A DNA stretch of 64,000 nt, from contig NZ_JACXXO010000015.1 of the NCBI RefSeq assembly GCF_017980685.1, positions 1 through 64,000 on the forward strand. Direction: 5' to 3'. This stretch comes from Pseudomonas iridis (GTDB taxonomy: Bacteria; Pseudomonadota; Gammaproteobacteria; Pseudomonadales; Pseudomonadaceae). The notes under the pieces were generated by a model. That model was not told the DNA's origin, ran no database searches, and saw only the letters and a list, made by a program, of their open reading frames with translations. Every line of letters begins with the position of its first letter. The first letter of the stretch is position 1. The translations under genes and the position numbers were made by a program. Below are positions 1 through 9,010 of the stretch, in pieces.

Positions 1-81
1 TCCCGAACTCAGCAGTGAAACGATGCATCGCCGATGGTAGTGTGGGGTTTCCCCATGTGAGAGTAGGTCATCGTCAAGATT
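1..81 (+). rRNA. rrf: 5S ribosomal RNA, 3' part
   Basis: The first ~81 bases match the 3' two-thirds of a gammaproteobacterial 5S rRNA, including the conserved GAACTCAG stretch near the start and the closing helix strand near base 75. The 5' part lies outside the window. It is followed directly by an intrinsic terminator, so the window opens at the end of an rRNA operon. The exact 3' end is uncertain by a few bases. Confidence 0.9.
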
Positions 82-90
82 AAATTCCGA

Positions 91-125
91 AACCCCAATT
101 GCGAAAGCAGTTGGGGTTTTGTTTT
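91..125 (+). terminator. Intrinsic terminator of the rRNA operon
   Basis: A CCCCAAnTGC / GCAnTTGGGG stem closes on a GAAA tetraloop and is followed by a T-rich tract. It lies 10 bases after the 5S sequence and before the pqi genes. Confidence 0.85.
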
Positions 126-140
126 GCGCGCAGAAAAGTT

Positions 141-162
141 TTTGTTCGCACCACCGAACAAA
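141..162. promoter_or_regulatory. Inverted repeat upstream of pqiA, possible operator
   Basis: TTTGTTCG and CGAACAAA form a perfect 8-base inverted repeat with a 6-base centre, 66 bases before the first pqiA start. A TTGCAC hexamer (164-169) follows at once and could be part of a promoter, but I see no well-spaced -10. No regulator is assigned. Confidence 0.35.
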
Positions 163-227
163 TTTGCACAGTTATTTTCGTATCAGAACACTAGAATAGC
201 CCCATCTTTTTCGGAGCCAGAGCCTTT

Positions 228-887
228 ATGTCAGATCCGGTTGACGCCCCAGGGCTGTCAGATTTACCGCTGGAAGACCTGGTGGCCTGTCACGAGTGCG
301 ACCTGTTGATGCGCAAGCCGAAACTTGCCCACGGCGAAAAAGCCCTGTGCCCACGCTGTGGTTACGAGTTGTACGCCCACCGCCATAATGTGGTGCAGCG
401 CAGCCTTGCCTTGGTCATCGCGGCACTCTTGCTCTACGTGCCAGCGAACTTTTTACCCATCATGCAGCTCAATCTTCTCGGGCAGTCGTCGCACGACACT
501 GTCTGGAGCGGCGTTGTGGGTTTGTTCAACACCGGCATGCAAGGTGTTTCGATCGTCGTATTCCTGTGCAGCATGGCCATTCCGTTAATCAAGTTGCTGT
601 GCCAATTGGCGGTATTGCTGACGATCCGCTTGAACCTTGGGCGCAGCTACGGCCTGCTGCTTTATCGCATTTACCACCACCTCAAAGACTGGGGGATGCT
701 CGAGGTCTACCTCATGGGCGTACTGGTGGCGATCGTTAAACTGGCGGACATGGCGGCCATCACCGTTGGCCTCGGTCTGGCGTGTTTCATTGGCTTGTTG
801 TTGATTCAGGTCTGGCTGGAGGTGGTGATGTCGCCGCATCAGATCTGGCAGGCGTTATCTGGAGAGGATGCTCATGCGGGCGATTGA
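228..887 (+). CDS. pqiA: PqiA/LetA-family inner-membrane protein (first copy)
   Basis: A 219-residue single-module PqiA (paraquat-inducible protein A / LetA) protein. Two CxxC pairs (Cys21/24 and Cys41/44) form a predicted zinc ribbon, followed by about four membrane helices and the family motif VPANFLPIM near residue 71. Family members sit in the inner membrane and work with an MCE-domain protein to move lipids between inner and outer membranes. E. coli PqiA is a tandem duplication of this module; here the two halves are separate overlapping genes. The ATG has a purine-rich upstream stretch. It is the first gene of a three-gene operon. The role is inferred from the family and context. Confidence 0.88.
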   Translation: MSDPVDAPGLSDLPLEDLVACHECDLLMRKPKLAHGEKALCPRCGYELYAHRHNVVQRSLALVIAALLLYVPANFLPIMQLNLLGQSSHDTVWSGVVGLFNTGMQGVSIVVFLCSMAIPLIKLLCQLAVLLTIRLNLGRSYGLLLYRIYHHLKDWGMLEVYLMGVLVAIVKLADMAAITVGLGLACFIGLLLIQVWLEVVMSPHQIWQALSGEDAHAGD

Positions 888-1497
888 TGCGGGCATTCTG
901 ACTTGTACCGAATGCCACGAGTTGAACAGGCAAGACGCGGACACCGACGAGCAAACCTGCACGCGCTGTGGCGCAGTTGTTCACCCGCGCCGTCCGAACA
1001 GCCTAGCCAGAACCTGGGCACTGCTGATCACAGCAGCGATTATCTATATCCCGGCCAATGTGCTGCCGATCATGACTGTCAGTTCTTTGGGGCAGGGTGA
1101 TCCGAGCACCATCATGTCCGGGGTGATTCAGTTGGTGCAGCACGGCATGATTCCTATTGCGGCGGTCGTGTTCATCGCCAGTATTCTGGTACCGACTTTC
1201 AAACTGGTGGGCATCGCACTGTTGCTGTTTTCGGTGCAACGACGTCAGCCGTTGTCCGCGCGTCAGCGCATCTGGATGTACCGTTTTATCGAATTCATTG
1301 GCCGCTGGTCGATGCTCGATATCTTTGTGATCGCCATCCTCGTGGCGGTCGTCAACTTCGGCCGGCTTGCCAGTGTCGAAGCCAATCTTGGCGCCATCGC
1401 CTTCGCCACTGTGGTGATTCTGACGATGCTTGCTGCAGTAACTTTCGATCCCCGACTGATTTGGGATAACACGGAGTCGGATGACGACCATGACTGA
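874..1497 (+). CDS. pqiA: PqiA/LetA-family inner-membrane protein (second copy)
   Basis: A 207-residue second PqiA module, with zinc-ribbon cysteines at 11/14 and 29/32 and the same VPANVLPIM-type motif at the start of the first membrane helix. It overlaps the end of the first copy. An in-frame ATG lies at 868, but the GGAGAGG ribosome site (about 861-867) is better spaced for the ATG at 874, so I chose that. Together the two genes equal one E. coli PqiA or LetA. The stop overlaps the start of the MCE gene, so the three genes are translationally coupled. Confidence 0.85.
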   Translation: MRAIDAGILTCTECHELNRQDADTDEQTCTRCGAVVHPRRPNSLARTWALLITAAIIYIPANVLPIMTVSSLGQGDPSTIMSGVIQLVQHGMIPIAAVVFIASILVPTFKLVGIALLLFSVQRRQPLSARQRIWMYRFIEFIGRWSMLDIFVIAILVAVVNFGRLASVEANLGAIAFATVVILTMLAAVTFDPRLIWDNTESDDDHD

Positions 1498-3793
1498 TTT
1501 GCCTGTAGCGAAAACCCGACCGGCCTCGAACTGGTCTGCCATTTGGGTACTGCCTTTGATTGCGCTGATCATCGGTGGCTGGCTCGGCTGGCGTGCTTAC
1601 TCCGAAACCGGTATCGAGATCCAGATTCGCTTCGAGAGCGGCGAAGGCATCCAGGCCAACAAGACCGAGGTCATGTACAAAGGTATGTCGGTCGGTAAGG
1701 TCAAGACGCTCAAGCTCGACGATGAAGGGAACTCCAAAGGAGTGATCGCCACGGTCGAGATGAATAAAGACGTCGAGCCATACCTCAAGACCAGCACCCG
1801 CTTCTGGCTGATCAAACCAAGCGTGACGCTGGCCGGTATTACCGGGCTGGAAACACTCGTCTCCGGTAATTACGTCGCAATCAGTCCCGGCGAAGGCGAG
1901 CCTTTGCGCAAGTTCAAGGCGCTGGCGGAAGAGCCGCCGCTGTCTGATGCCAAGCCTGGCCTGCACCTGACCATCAAGGCTGATCGGCTCGGCTCGCTGA
2001 GTCGTGGCAGCCCGGTGTTCTACAAGCAGATCAAGGTCGGTCAGGTCAAAAGCTATCTGCTTTCGGAAGACCAGAGTACCGTCGAGCTCAAAGTTTTTAT
2101 CGAGCCGACCTACGCCAAACTGGTGCGTAAACACACACGTTTCTGGAACGCCAGCGGCATCAGCATCGACGCCAACCTGTCTGGGGTAAAAGTGCGCAGC
2201 GAATCGCTGGCGAGTATTGTCGCCGGCGGTATTGCCTTCGCAACACCTGAGAATCGCAAGGACAGCCCGGCGACCGATCCAAGCTTGCCGTTCCGTCTTT
2301 ATGAAGACTTCGACGCCGCCGCTGCCGGAATCCGCGTGAAGGTCAAACTCAGTGACTTCGAAGGTCTGCAGGCCGGTCGTACGCCGGTGATGTACAAAGG
2401 TATTCAGGTCGGCAATCTGAAGGCGCTGAAGGTCGATGCGGATCTGAACAGCGCCACTGCCGAACTCACCCTTGATCCATTGGCCGAAGACTATCTGGTC
2501 GATGGCACGCAATTCTGGGTGGTCAAACCGTCGATTTCCCTGGCCGGTATCACCGGGTTGGAAGCACTGGTGAAAGGTAACTACATCGCCGTGCGCCCCG
2601 GTGACAAAGGGGCTGCCCCGAAACGTGAATTCGAGGCCAGACCAAAGGCACCGCCGCTGGATCTGCGTTCGCCGGGTCTGCACCTGGTGTTGTTCACCGA
2701 TGCCCTTGGTTCGATTGAGGTCGGCAGTCCGATTCTTTACAAACAGGTCAAGGTCGGTTCGGTACAGAGCTACCAGTTTTCCAAAACCCGAAAGCAGGTG
2801 GTTATCGGTGTTCACATCGAGAAGGAATACGAAAATCTGGTTAACGCCTCGACCCGTTTCTGGAATGTCAGCGGTATTACCTTGACCGGTGGCCTGACGG
2901 GCGGCATTCAGGTGAAGAGTGAATCACTGCAGACGCTGATGGCCGGGGGTATTGCTTTCGAAACGCCACAGCCCAAGGCGCCATTGAAGAAACGTATTCC
3001 GCGCTTCCGCCTGTTTGCCAGCCATGACGACGCCAATCAAAAGGGCGATGTTGTGACGATAAAGGTTGATCGTGCCGATGGTTTGCGCAGCGGTACGCCA
3101 GTTCGCTTCAAGGGGCTGGATGTCGGCAAGATTGAAAGTGTCGATCTGACCGACGATCTGCAAGCGGTCATCCTCACCGCACGCATCACGCAAGTGCCGG
3201 AGAAAATTGCCCGGGTTGGCAGTCAGTTCTGGGTGGTCAAACCGGAGTTGGGGTTGATCAAGACTTCCAATCTGGAAACCCTGGTCACCGGGCAATACAT
3301 CGAAGTGCAACCGGCGGCGAAGAACCTCGGGCCGCAGAAGAACTTTGTCGCGCTGGCTAATGCACCGGAAGTGACCAGGCAAGAGGCGGGTTTGAGTCTG
3401 GTATTGAGCGCGGCTCGTCGTGGCTCGCTGAAACCGGGTGTGCCAGTGACCTACCGTGAAATCACCGTGGGCAAAGTCACCGGTTATGAACTGGGCCAGA
3501 CCGCTGATCGCGTGTTGGTGCACATTCTGATCGAGCCGAAATATGCACCGTTGGTACGCAGTGGCAGCCGGTTCTGGAACACCAGCGGTGTGGGCTTCGA
3601 TATCGGCTTGTTCAACGGCTTGACGGTACGCACGGAATCGCTTGAAACGGCGATTCAGGGCGGTATCGCGTTTGCCACGCCGGATGGCGAGCGCATGGGC
3701 AATCCCGCTCGGCCCGAGCAGACGTTCCCGCTGTTCGATAAGTTCGAGGATGAGTGGCTGACGTGGGCGCCGAAGATTTCGCTCGGTAAATAA
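1481..3793 (+). CDS. pqiB: MCE-domain intermembrane lipid transport protein (PqiB/LetB type, six MCE domains)
   Basis: A 770-residue protein with one N-terminal membrane anchor (about residues 20-40) followed by six MCE/MlaD repeats that fill the chain. Odd repeats share a WVVKPSxxLAGITGLE-like segment and even repeats share TRFWNxSGI, so the repeats come in A/B pairs. E. coli PqiB has three MCE domains and LetB (YebT) has seven; in that family stacked rings build a periplasm-spanning tunnel for phospholipids. Six domains place this protein between the two. It overlaps the preceding pqiA and ends the operon. No lipoprotein PqiC gene follows. Confidence 0.9.
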   Translation: MTTMTDLPVAKTRPASNWSAIWVLPLIALIIGGWLGWRAYSETGIEIQIRFESGEGIQANKTEVMYKGMSVGKVKTLKLDDEGNSKGVIATVEMNKDVEPYLKTSTRFWLIKPSVTLAGITGLETLVSGNYVAISPGEGEPLRKFKALAEEPPLSDAKPGLHLTIKADRLGSLSRGSPVFYKQIKVGQVKSYLLSEDQSTVELKVFIEPTYAKLVRKHTRFWNASGISIDANLSGVKVRSESLASIVAGGIAFATPENRKDSPATDPSLPFRLYEDFDAAAAGIRVKVKLSDFEGLQAGRTPVMYKGIQVGNLKALKVDADLNSATAELTLDPLAEDYLVDGTQFWVVKPSISLAGITGLEALVKGNYIAVRPGDKGAAPKREFEARPKAPPLDLRSPGLHLVLFTDALGSIEVGSPILYKQVKVGSVQSYQFSKTRKQVVIGVHIEKEYENLVNASTRFWNVSGITLTGGLTGGIQVKSESLQTLMAGGIAFETPQPKAPLKKRIPRFRLFASHDDANQKGDVVTIKVDRADGLRSGTPVRFKGLDVGKIESVDLTDDLQAVILTARITQVPEKIARVGSQFWVVKPELGLIKTSNLETLVTGQYIEVQPAAKNLGPQKNFVALANAPEVTRQEAGLSLVLSAARRGSLKPGVPVTYREITVGKVTGYELGQTADRVLVHILIEPKYAPLVRSGSRFWNTSGVGFDIGLFNGLTVRTESLETAIQGGIAFATPDGERMGNPARPEQTFPLFDKFEDEWLTWAPKISLGK

Positions 3794-3823
3794 CCCGGTG
3801 TTGATATGGCGTCTGAAAAGATG

Positions 3824-3922
3824 CCTTCGCGAGCAGGCTCGCTCCCACAGTGGATCGGCGGTAGGCACAGATTCTGTGCCAACCATAAATCCCGGTGGGA
3901 GCGAGCCTGCTCGCGAAAAGGC
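3824..3922. repeat. Paired inverted REP elements (BIME 1)
   Basis: TTCGCGAGCAGGCTCGCTCC (arm 3827-3849) is repeated in inverted orientation at 3895-3917, with a smaller GGCACAG/CTGTGCC hairpin between. This is the common Pseudomonas REP palindrome in head-to-head pair form. Confidence 0.9.
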
Positions 3923-3952
3923 CTCAGCGTTCAGCACACATCCCAAGCCATA

Positions 3953-3991
3953 AAAAAGGCCGCGATCCAATCAGATCGCGGCCCTTTTTAT
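3953..3991. terminator. Bidirectional intrinsic terminator between pqi and mks
   Basis: An A-run, a GGCCGCGATC/GATCGCGGCC stem and a T-run give a terminator usable from both sides, placed between the converging pqi operon and mksB. Confidence 0.85.
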
Positions 3992-4010
3992 TGCCTTCAG
4001 TTAACGCCGA

Positions 4011-6851
4011 TCAAACCGCATCCAGCTCCGGCTCATCCGCTTCAACATTCACCGTGGCTTTGACCACATCATGGCGGCGGATGTACTTCCAGTCCGCCTC
4101 GTCGATGTAGATCCCCGCCGGGCCGCTGCCGCCTTCCAGGTCGATGGCGACACTGGCGCAGACCTGCGGCTTCACGCTCGCCAGAATCGGTACGAAGCCC
4201 AGTTGCAGGCTGGTTTCCAGCAAGGCTGCCTGGTTCTTCTCGTCGATGTCCGCCGCCTCATCGAGGTAGTACGGCAGGCGTACGCGACCGGCCTGATCGC
4301 GGTCCATCAAGTGCAGCAACAAGTACATGTTGGTCAGCGCCTTGATGGTCATGGTGGTGCCGTTGGACGCCGCGCCGTCGATGTCGGTGTGGATAACCGG
4401 TTGGCCGTTGACCTTGGTGATCTCGAACGCCAGTTCGAACAAGTCCTTGAGGCCGAGCTGGTTGTGGTTTGCCGCCACCAACCGCGCCAGGTATTCCTTG
4501 GCCTCTTCGTTCTTGTTGTCTTGCTCGGCGCTCTGGCTGAGGTCGAACACCGACAGGGTTTCGCCTTCTTCGTACTGACCGGCGCTGTGGATGATCTGGT
4601 CGATGTGCTTGAGCGCTTCCTTGTTCGGCGCGAGGACGATACGGAAGCTCTGCAGGTTGGACACCTGACGCTTGTTGATCTCGCGGTTGAACAGCGCCAG
4701 TTGGTGCTCGAGGCTGTCGTAGTCGCTACGAATGTTGCGCAGGGTCCGGGCGATGTCGGTGACTGCCGCACGCCGCGCCTTGCCGAGGGTCAGCGCCTCG
4801 TCGGTACGGTGTGCGTAGGCGTTGATCAGCAGTGACAGGCGGCGCTCCATGTCGTCTTCGCTGTCGAACTTGGCCACGCCTTTGAGGCGCACTTGCGCGT
4901 ACAGCGCTTCGATCTGGCCATCGGCGCGCAGCAGACCCTGCCAGCTGTCCTGATAGTCGTTGAGCAGCGGCAGCAGGTTGTCCATCGAATCGTCGACGGG
5001 ATCCATGAACGGCGTGCCGAACGGCAGGTCCGCCGGCAGCAACTGGCGGCGGCGCAGGGCGTCGTCGAGGGTACGTTGCTTGGCTTCCATATCGGCGATC
5101 TGCCGGCCAACCAGTTGCAGCTTGGCCGACAGCTGCTGGACGCGCTCGGTGAACGCATCGCTGGAGCGTTTGAGTTCGTCCTGCGCGCCTTCCATCTGCG
5201 CCAGTTGCTCAAGCTTGTCGCCTTCTTCGGCGCTCAGGGTCTGGCAGCGACGGAAGTCTTCCAGCGCCTTTTGCGCATCCAGCACCTGCTGATAAAGCGC
5301 TTCGGTCTGGGTCTTGCTCGCGGCGCGGTCGGCGGCCACGGCTTGCTGGGTTTTCAGTTGCTTGAGCTCTTTATCAAGACGCTCTTTCTGATCGCGCAGC
5401 GCGGCACGGTCGGCCAAGGCTTGCAGGGCCGGTGGCTCGATGTGCGACAGGTCGATCGACAGGCCCGGCACCTCGAAGCGCTCGCCTTTGAAGCCATCAA
5501 GAATCAGCTCAACCGATTTGACCCATTGGCCATCCTCGTCGAGGGTGATGCCGTGCTCGCCCAACGGCAAGCTGAACAGCGCGCTGTTGAACAGACGCAT
5601 CAAACGCTCGACGTCGGGCTGCGAGAACTCTTCGCGCAGACGGGCGTAGCTGTTGTTGTCGGCGTGATCGAGTTGCTGCTTCACCGACTTCAGGCGTTTT
5701 TCCAGATCGCGCAGACGCTCTTCCAGATCTTCGGCGCTGAACTGACGCGATTGCGCCAAGGCACCGGCCAACTCGTCGTGAGCGTCTTTGGCAGCGAGCA
5801 ATTGTTGCTCCAGCACTTTGACGTCATCGACCAGCGCGAAGCGATTTTTCAACACCGACAATTCACCGAGCCAGCGCTGGATGCCGGAAATTTCCCGTTC
5901 CAGACGCATCAGTTCTTGTGTACCGCCACGCTGATTGTTTTGCAGTGCATCCTGCTCGCCGCGGTAGTGATCGGCCTGAATCGTCAGCTCTTCCTTGCGC
6001 GCACCGGCGTAATCCGACCAGGTGCCGAGCAGCGAATCGAGTAGCGGCGACAGGCGGTGCAGTTTGCCGCGCAGCACGTCGCGCTGTTTCACGCCATTGG
6101 CCAAGGCTTCGACCAAGGGGCCAGCGGCGACCAGCGAGTTGTAGTCCTGTTCCATTCGGCGTACGTCGCGGAACGCTTCTTCGCACGCGGCGATGTAATC
6201 AACGCTACCCGAACGCAAACTGTGCTCAAACGCATCGAGGAACAGTTGCTTGAGTTTGGCCGCGGTGATTTCGCGCATGTGCAGCAGGTTGATGAACAGT
6301 GCGCGGAACGTCTTCAGGCTCTGCTCACTGGTGGACCGCAGCGGGATCAGGGTCAGGTCCAGCGGGATCGACGTGTGACCGCCAACCAGCAAGCGACGCA
6401 GTTCGTCAGGCTTGAGTTCGTAGGCTTTCAGGCCTTCTTTCTCAAGGTTGCTGAACAGCTCTTTCTGGCGCAGGCAGGTGTCGTTTTTCTGGTAATGGGC
6501 CAGATCGAGTTTGCCGGCGTAGGCGAAGAACTGGTGACCGAAACCACCGCCGGGGCCGCGACCGACCACGCCGATAACGTGCGGGCCGTGGGGCAGGCTT
6601 ACTTCGACAAGGATGTAACTGGTGTCGGTCGCGAAGTAGAAGCGCCGCGATTGTTCCAGGCTGTATTTGCCGAAACTCATGTCCGACATGCGCGCCAGAA
6701 TCGGGAACTGCAAGGCGTTGATCGACGCCGATTTACCGAGGTTGTTCGCGCCATAAACCGACAGCGGTTCTTCCAGCGGAAACAGGCCGAGGCTGTAACC
6801 GGCGGTGTTCAAAAGGGCAAAGCGGCGGATGCCGTAGCGTTCCTGGCTCAT
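4011..6851 (-). CDS. mksB: MksB, SMC-like ATPase of the MksBEF condensin
   Basis: A 946-residue MukB-like SMC protein. A P-loop (GANNLGKSA, residues 34-42) lies near the N-terminus, long coiled-coil arms flank a central hinge, and a C-terminal head holds a signature-like NGTTMTIKA segment and a Walker B (YYLDEAADID, about 861-870). The length fits the Pseudomonas MksB class rather than the ~1480-residue MukB. MksBEF complexes organise the chromosome alongside Smc-ScpAB. It is the last gene of mksF-mksE-mksB and overlaps mksE by four bases. No mksG/jetD gene is next to it, so this looks like the chromosome-maintenance form rather than a plasmid-restricting Wadjet system. Confidence 0.9.
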   Translation of the reverse strand: MSQERYGIRRFALLNTAGYSLGLFPLEEPLSVYGANNLGKSASINALQFPILARMSDMSFGKYSLEQSRRFYFATDTSYILVEVSLPHGPHVIGVVGRGPGGGFGHQFFAYAGKLDLAHYQKNDTCLRQKELFSNLEKEGLKAYELKPDELRRLLVGGHTSIPLDLTLIPLRSTSEQSLKTFRALFINLLHMREITAAKLKQLFLDAFEHSLRSGSVDYIAACEEAFRDVRRMEQDYNSLVAAGPLVEALANGVKQRDVLRGKLHRLSPLLDSLLGTWSDYAGARKEELTIQADHYRGEQDALQNNQRGGTQELMRLEREISGIQRWLGELSVLKNRFALVDDVKVLEQQLLAAKDAHDELAGALAQSRQFSAEDLEERLRDLEKRLKSVKQQLDHADNNSYARLREEFSQPDVERLMRLFNSALFSLPLGEHGITLDEDGQWVKSVELILDGFKGERFEVPGLSIDLSHIEPPALQALADRAALRDQKERLDKELKQLKTQQAVAADRAASKTQTEALYQQVLDAQKALEDFRRCQTLSAEEGDKLEQLAQMEGAQDELKRSSDAFTERVQQLSAKLQLVGRQIADMEAKQRTLDDALRRRQLLPADLPFGTPFMDPVDDSMDNLLPLLNDYQDSWQGLLRADGQIEALYAQVRLKGVAKFDSEDDMERRLSLLINAYAHRTDEALTLGKARRAAVTDIARTLRNIRSDYDSLEHQLALFNREINKRQVSNLQSFRIVLAPNKEALKHIDQIIHSAGQYEEGETLSVFDLSQSAEQDNKNEEAKEYLARLVAANHNQLGLKDLFELAFEITKVNGQPVIHTDIDGAASNGTTMTIKALTNMYLLLHLMDRDQAGRVRLPYYLDEAADIDEKNQAALLETSLQLGFVPILASVKPQVCASVAIDLEGGSGPAGIYIDEADWKYIRRHDVVKATVNVEADEPELDAV

Positions 6852-7549
6852 GCGTCGGACTCCTGTTCTTCGGCAATGGCGCGGGCCAGTGCGTCTTCTT
6901 CGCTCTCTTCTTCAAATTCCGAGAGATCGAGCGGATCGTCGGTTTCGAGAAATTTGGCTTCGGCAGCTTCGTCGATCAGCACTGGCGCTGGCAGCGGTAG
7001 AACGCTGTGCACGCTGGCGGCCAGGTCGCGGTCTTGCTGAACCGACAGGCACACATCGAGGAATCGGTGCATCGGCGGCAGGAAACGGTACACACCGTTT
7101 TCTTCGCCGGCGAAGCCGAGCTGGGTCATGCGGCGCATGATCTTTTCTTCCAGCTCTTCAACGGTCTGTACTTCGGCCTGAATAAACAGATCGCGGTACT
7201 TCTCCAGCAACGATGGCAACTCTTCGCGGCCGAGGCTGCCACCATCAAGCACAGCAATCGGGTCGCGGCCCTGATCGGCCAGATGCTCGACGAGGATGAA
7301 GGTAAACAGGGCCAGACGCTGGGCCGTCTTGTTTACCGCCGTCGCGGCCAGGTCCGGTACGAAGTAGTAGAAACCACGGGTGTCGCAGACCAGTTCAAAG
7401 CCCAGGGCCTTGAACAGCGTGCGGTACTGATCCTGGAAGTTCGACAGTTGCGCGTACAGCTCCGGATCACGGCGGCTGACGTGGTAGCCCTTGAACAGTT
7501 CGCGGAAGATCGGCGCGAGTTGAGACAGTTCGGAGAGATCAAGATGCAT
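6848..7549 (-). CDS. mksE: MksE, accessory subunit of the MksBEF condensin
   Basis: A 233-residue acidic protein of the MukE/MksE winged-helix type, beginning MHLDLSELSQL. The frame stays open further upstream, but that part is antisense-like to mksF. The ATG at 7549 overlaps the mksF stop by 11 bases, as expected for coupled genes. MksE binds the kleisin MksF and modulates the SMC head. The stop codon overlaps the mksB start (ATGA). The very acidic C-terminus, rich in Glu and Asp, is typical of the Pseudomonas proteins. Confidence 0.87.
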   Translation of the reverse strand: MHLDLSELSQLAPIFRELFKGYHVSRRDPELYAQLSNFQDQYRTLFKALGFELVCDTRGFYYFVPDLAATAVNKTAQRLALFTFILVEHLADQGRDPIAVLDGGSLGREELPSLLEKYRDLFIQAEVQTVEELEEKIMRRMTQLGFAGEENGVYRFLPPMHRFLDVCLSVQQDRDLAASVHSVLPLPAPVLIDEAAEAKFLETDDPLDLSEFEEESEEDALARAIAEEQESDA

Positions 7550-8885
7550 TTGGGATGCTCGCAGAATCCTCGGCGGCGGGGTCGCGGGCCGAGAGCAGGG
7601 CGAAGGAGCGCAGGCTGACCTGGTGCTCGTGAGTGTGGTATTCGCGGCGTTCCAGACGTTCGCGCTTGAAGCGTTTTTCCCGCGACAGGCGCGAGAACCA
7701 GTAAAGCAATTCGTCGGTGGCGCCGTCCGGTTCCTGCTCCAGCAGCCAGACCATAAGGTCCGGCATCGGCAGGGCGTCTTCGCAGCGATCGAGCATTTCG
7801 CGCACCGTGCGAGGCGCACGTGGAGCTTCGCCACCTTTTTGGGTTTTGTGGGCCTTGGGGAAACGCGCCGGCTTGGGCTCGAAACGCGCCAGTGCATAAA
7901 CGTAGGCTTCGACCTGACTGGCGCTGCCGAGGAAGGTGCTTTGCGGCCGGGTGAACAGCGGCATCGCCGCTTGCGGCACGGCATCGATACCTTTGCGGCG
8001 GATCGCGGCCAGCGCCAGTGCGGCGCCACGGGTCACGGCGTTATGGCGGCGCGCTTCTTCACGCAGCGGCAGCAGCAGTTCGCGGGCATGACGCAGGGTC
8101 AGTTGGGCGCTGGTCTGCATTTCGAGGATGCGCGCGTGGGTGCGCAGCAGCATGTCGTCATCGACCAGATGGCCGAGGCGTTGCTGTTCGCTGAGCATCT
8201 TCAGCAGTACGGTTTCGACCTTGCGCACGCCTTGTTCGAAGGCACCGTCGGCGTTGACCAGATCGATCATCGGCTCGACGTATTCGTCCCAGGTCGCCAG
8301 AACTTCGGCGTAACGCTGACGCAGTGGAATCTGTCGGTCGCTGGTCTTCGCGCGTTCGGCCACGGCCACCAGCGCCTGCTCGTCGTTGTCGAGCTTCTTC
8401 AACACGTCGCGTACGCGCATGTCGAGCAAGCGCAGCTGGCGGGCCAGGTCGTGGCCATCGCGGATGTCGAATGCGTCCTGAATATAACCAGCCAGGCGTT
8501 CGAGATGCCGCAGATACGCTTCGATTTCCAGGCACAGGCCCAAACGGTGCTCCCGGCGCAGGTAGGCGAGGAAGTCGTGAATCTGCGCATTGAGCTCGAA
8601 ACGGTTCGGACTTTTCGCCACGGGCACCAGAATGTCGAGGCGAATCCACACGTCGAGCAGGCTGGTGATGTCCTGCGGCGTGCTGTCCAGTTGTTGGGCG
8701 GCCAGTTGCATGCGCAGTTCGTTGAGGCTCAGTGTGCCTTGGTCGAAGTGCTCGCACAGTGGCTCCAGAAGTGCCCAGTGTTCAGCGAGGGCGCGCAAGA
8801 CGCGCTTGGGTTCGATCATCGGAATGGCCGGCTGGTTGGCGATTAAAAGCCGCGATTGTACTGCATCACGAAGGATGCGATTCAC
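7539..8885 (-). CDS. mksF: MksF, kleisin subunit of the MksBEF condensin
   Basis: A 448-residue MukF/MksF-type kleisin. Winged-helix segments lie in the first ~120 residues, a helical middle domain follows, and a C-terminal winged helix is rich in Arg and Glu (about 350-430). Kleisins bridge the two heads of the SMC dimer. It is the first gene of the operon; the 125-base gap to the divergent holD-like gene must hold both promoters. The assignment rests on the order mksF-mksE-mksB, the size and the overall pattern; there is no short diagnostic motif. Confidence 0.85.
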   Translation of the reverse strand: MNRILRDAVQSRLLIANQPAIPMIEPKRVLRALAEHWALLEPLCEHFDQGTLSLNELRMQLAAQQLDSTPQDITSLLDVWIRLDILVPVAKSPNRFELNAQIHDFLAYLRREHRLGLCLEIEAYLRHLERLAGYIQDAFDIRDGHDLARQLRLLDMRVRDVLKKLDNDEQALVAVAERAKTSDRQIPLRQRYAEVLATWDEYVEPMIDLVNADGAFEQGVRKVETVLLKMLSEQQRLGHLVDDDMLLRTHARILEMQTSAQLTLRHARELLLPLREEARRHNAVTRGAALALAAIRRKGIDAVPQAAMPLFTRPQSTFLGSASQVEAYVYALARFEPKPARFPKAHKTQKGGEAPRAPRTVREMLDRCEDALPMPDLMVWLLEQEPDGATDELLYWFSRLSREKRFKRERLERREYHTHEHQVSLRSFALLSARDPAAEDSASIPNAS

Positions 8886-9010
8886 TCTCGGGACGGGCTG
8901 TCGCTTTTTCTAAGGTTGAGCGTGACTCAAGACTATCGATCAACAGCGAGCGATCTTGAGCGAAGGGCGGTAGAATCGGCGCACTTCAGTTATCCACAAG
9001 TGGCCGACCT

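Noticed and set aside
1352..2815. Long minus-strand open frame (487 codons)
   Set aside because: It is antisense to the MCE protein, with Arg/His/Gln-rich composition and no family features; a GC-bias shadow.
4011..8885. Wadjet plasmid-defence system
   Set aside because: The SMC, kleisin and accessory subunits are present, but the essential JetD/MksG nuclease is not encoded nearby.
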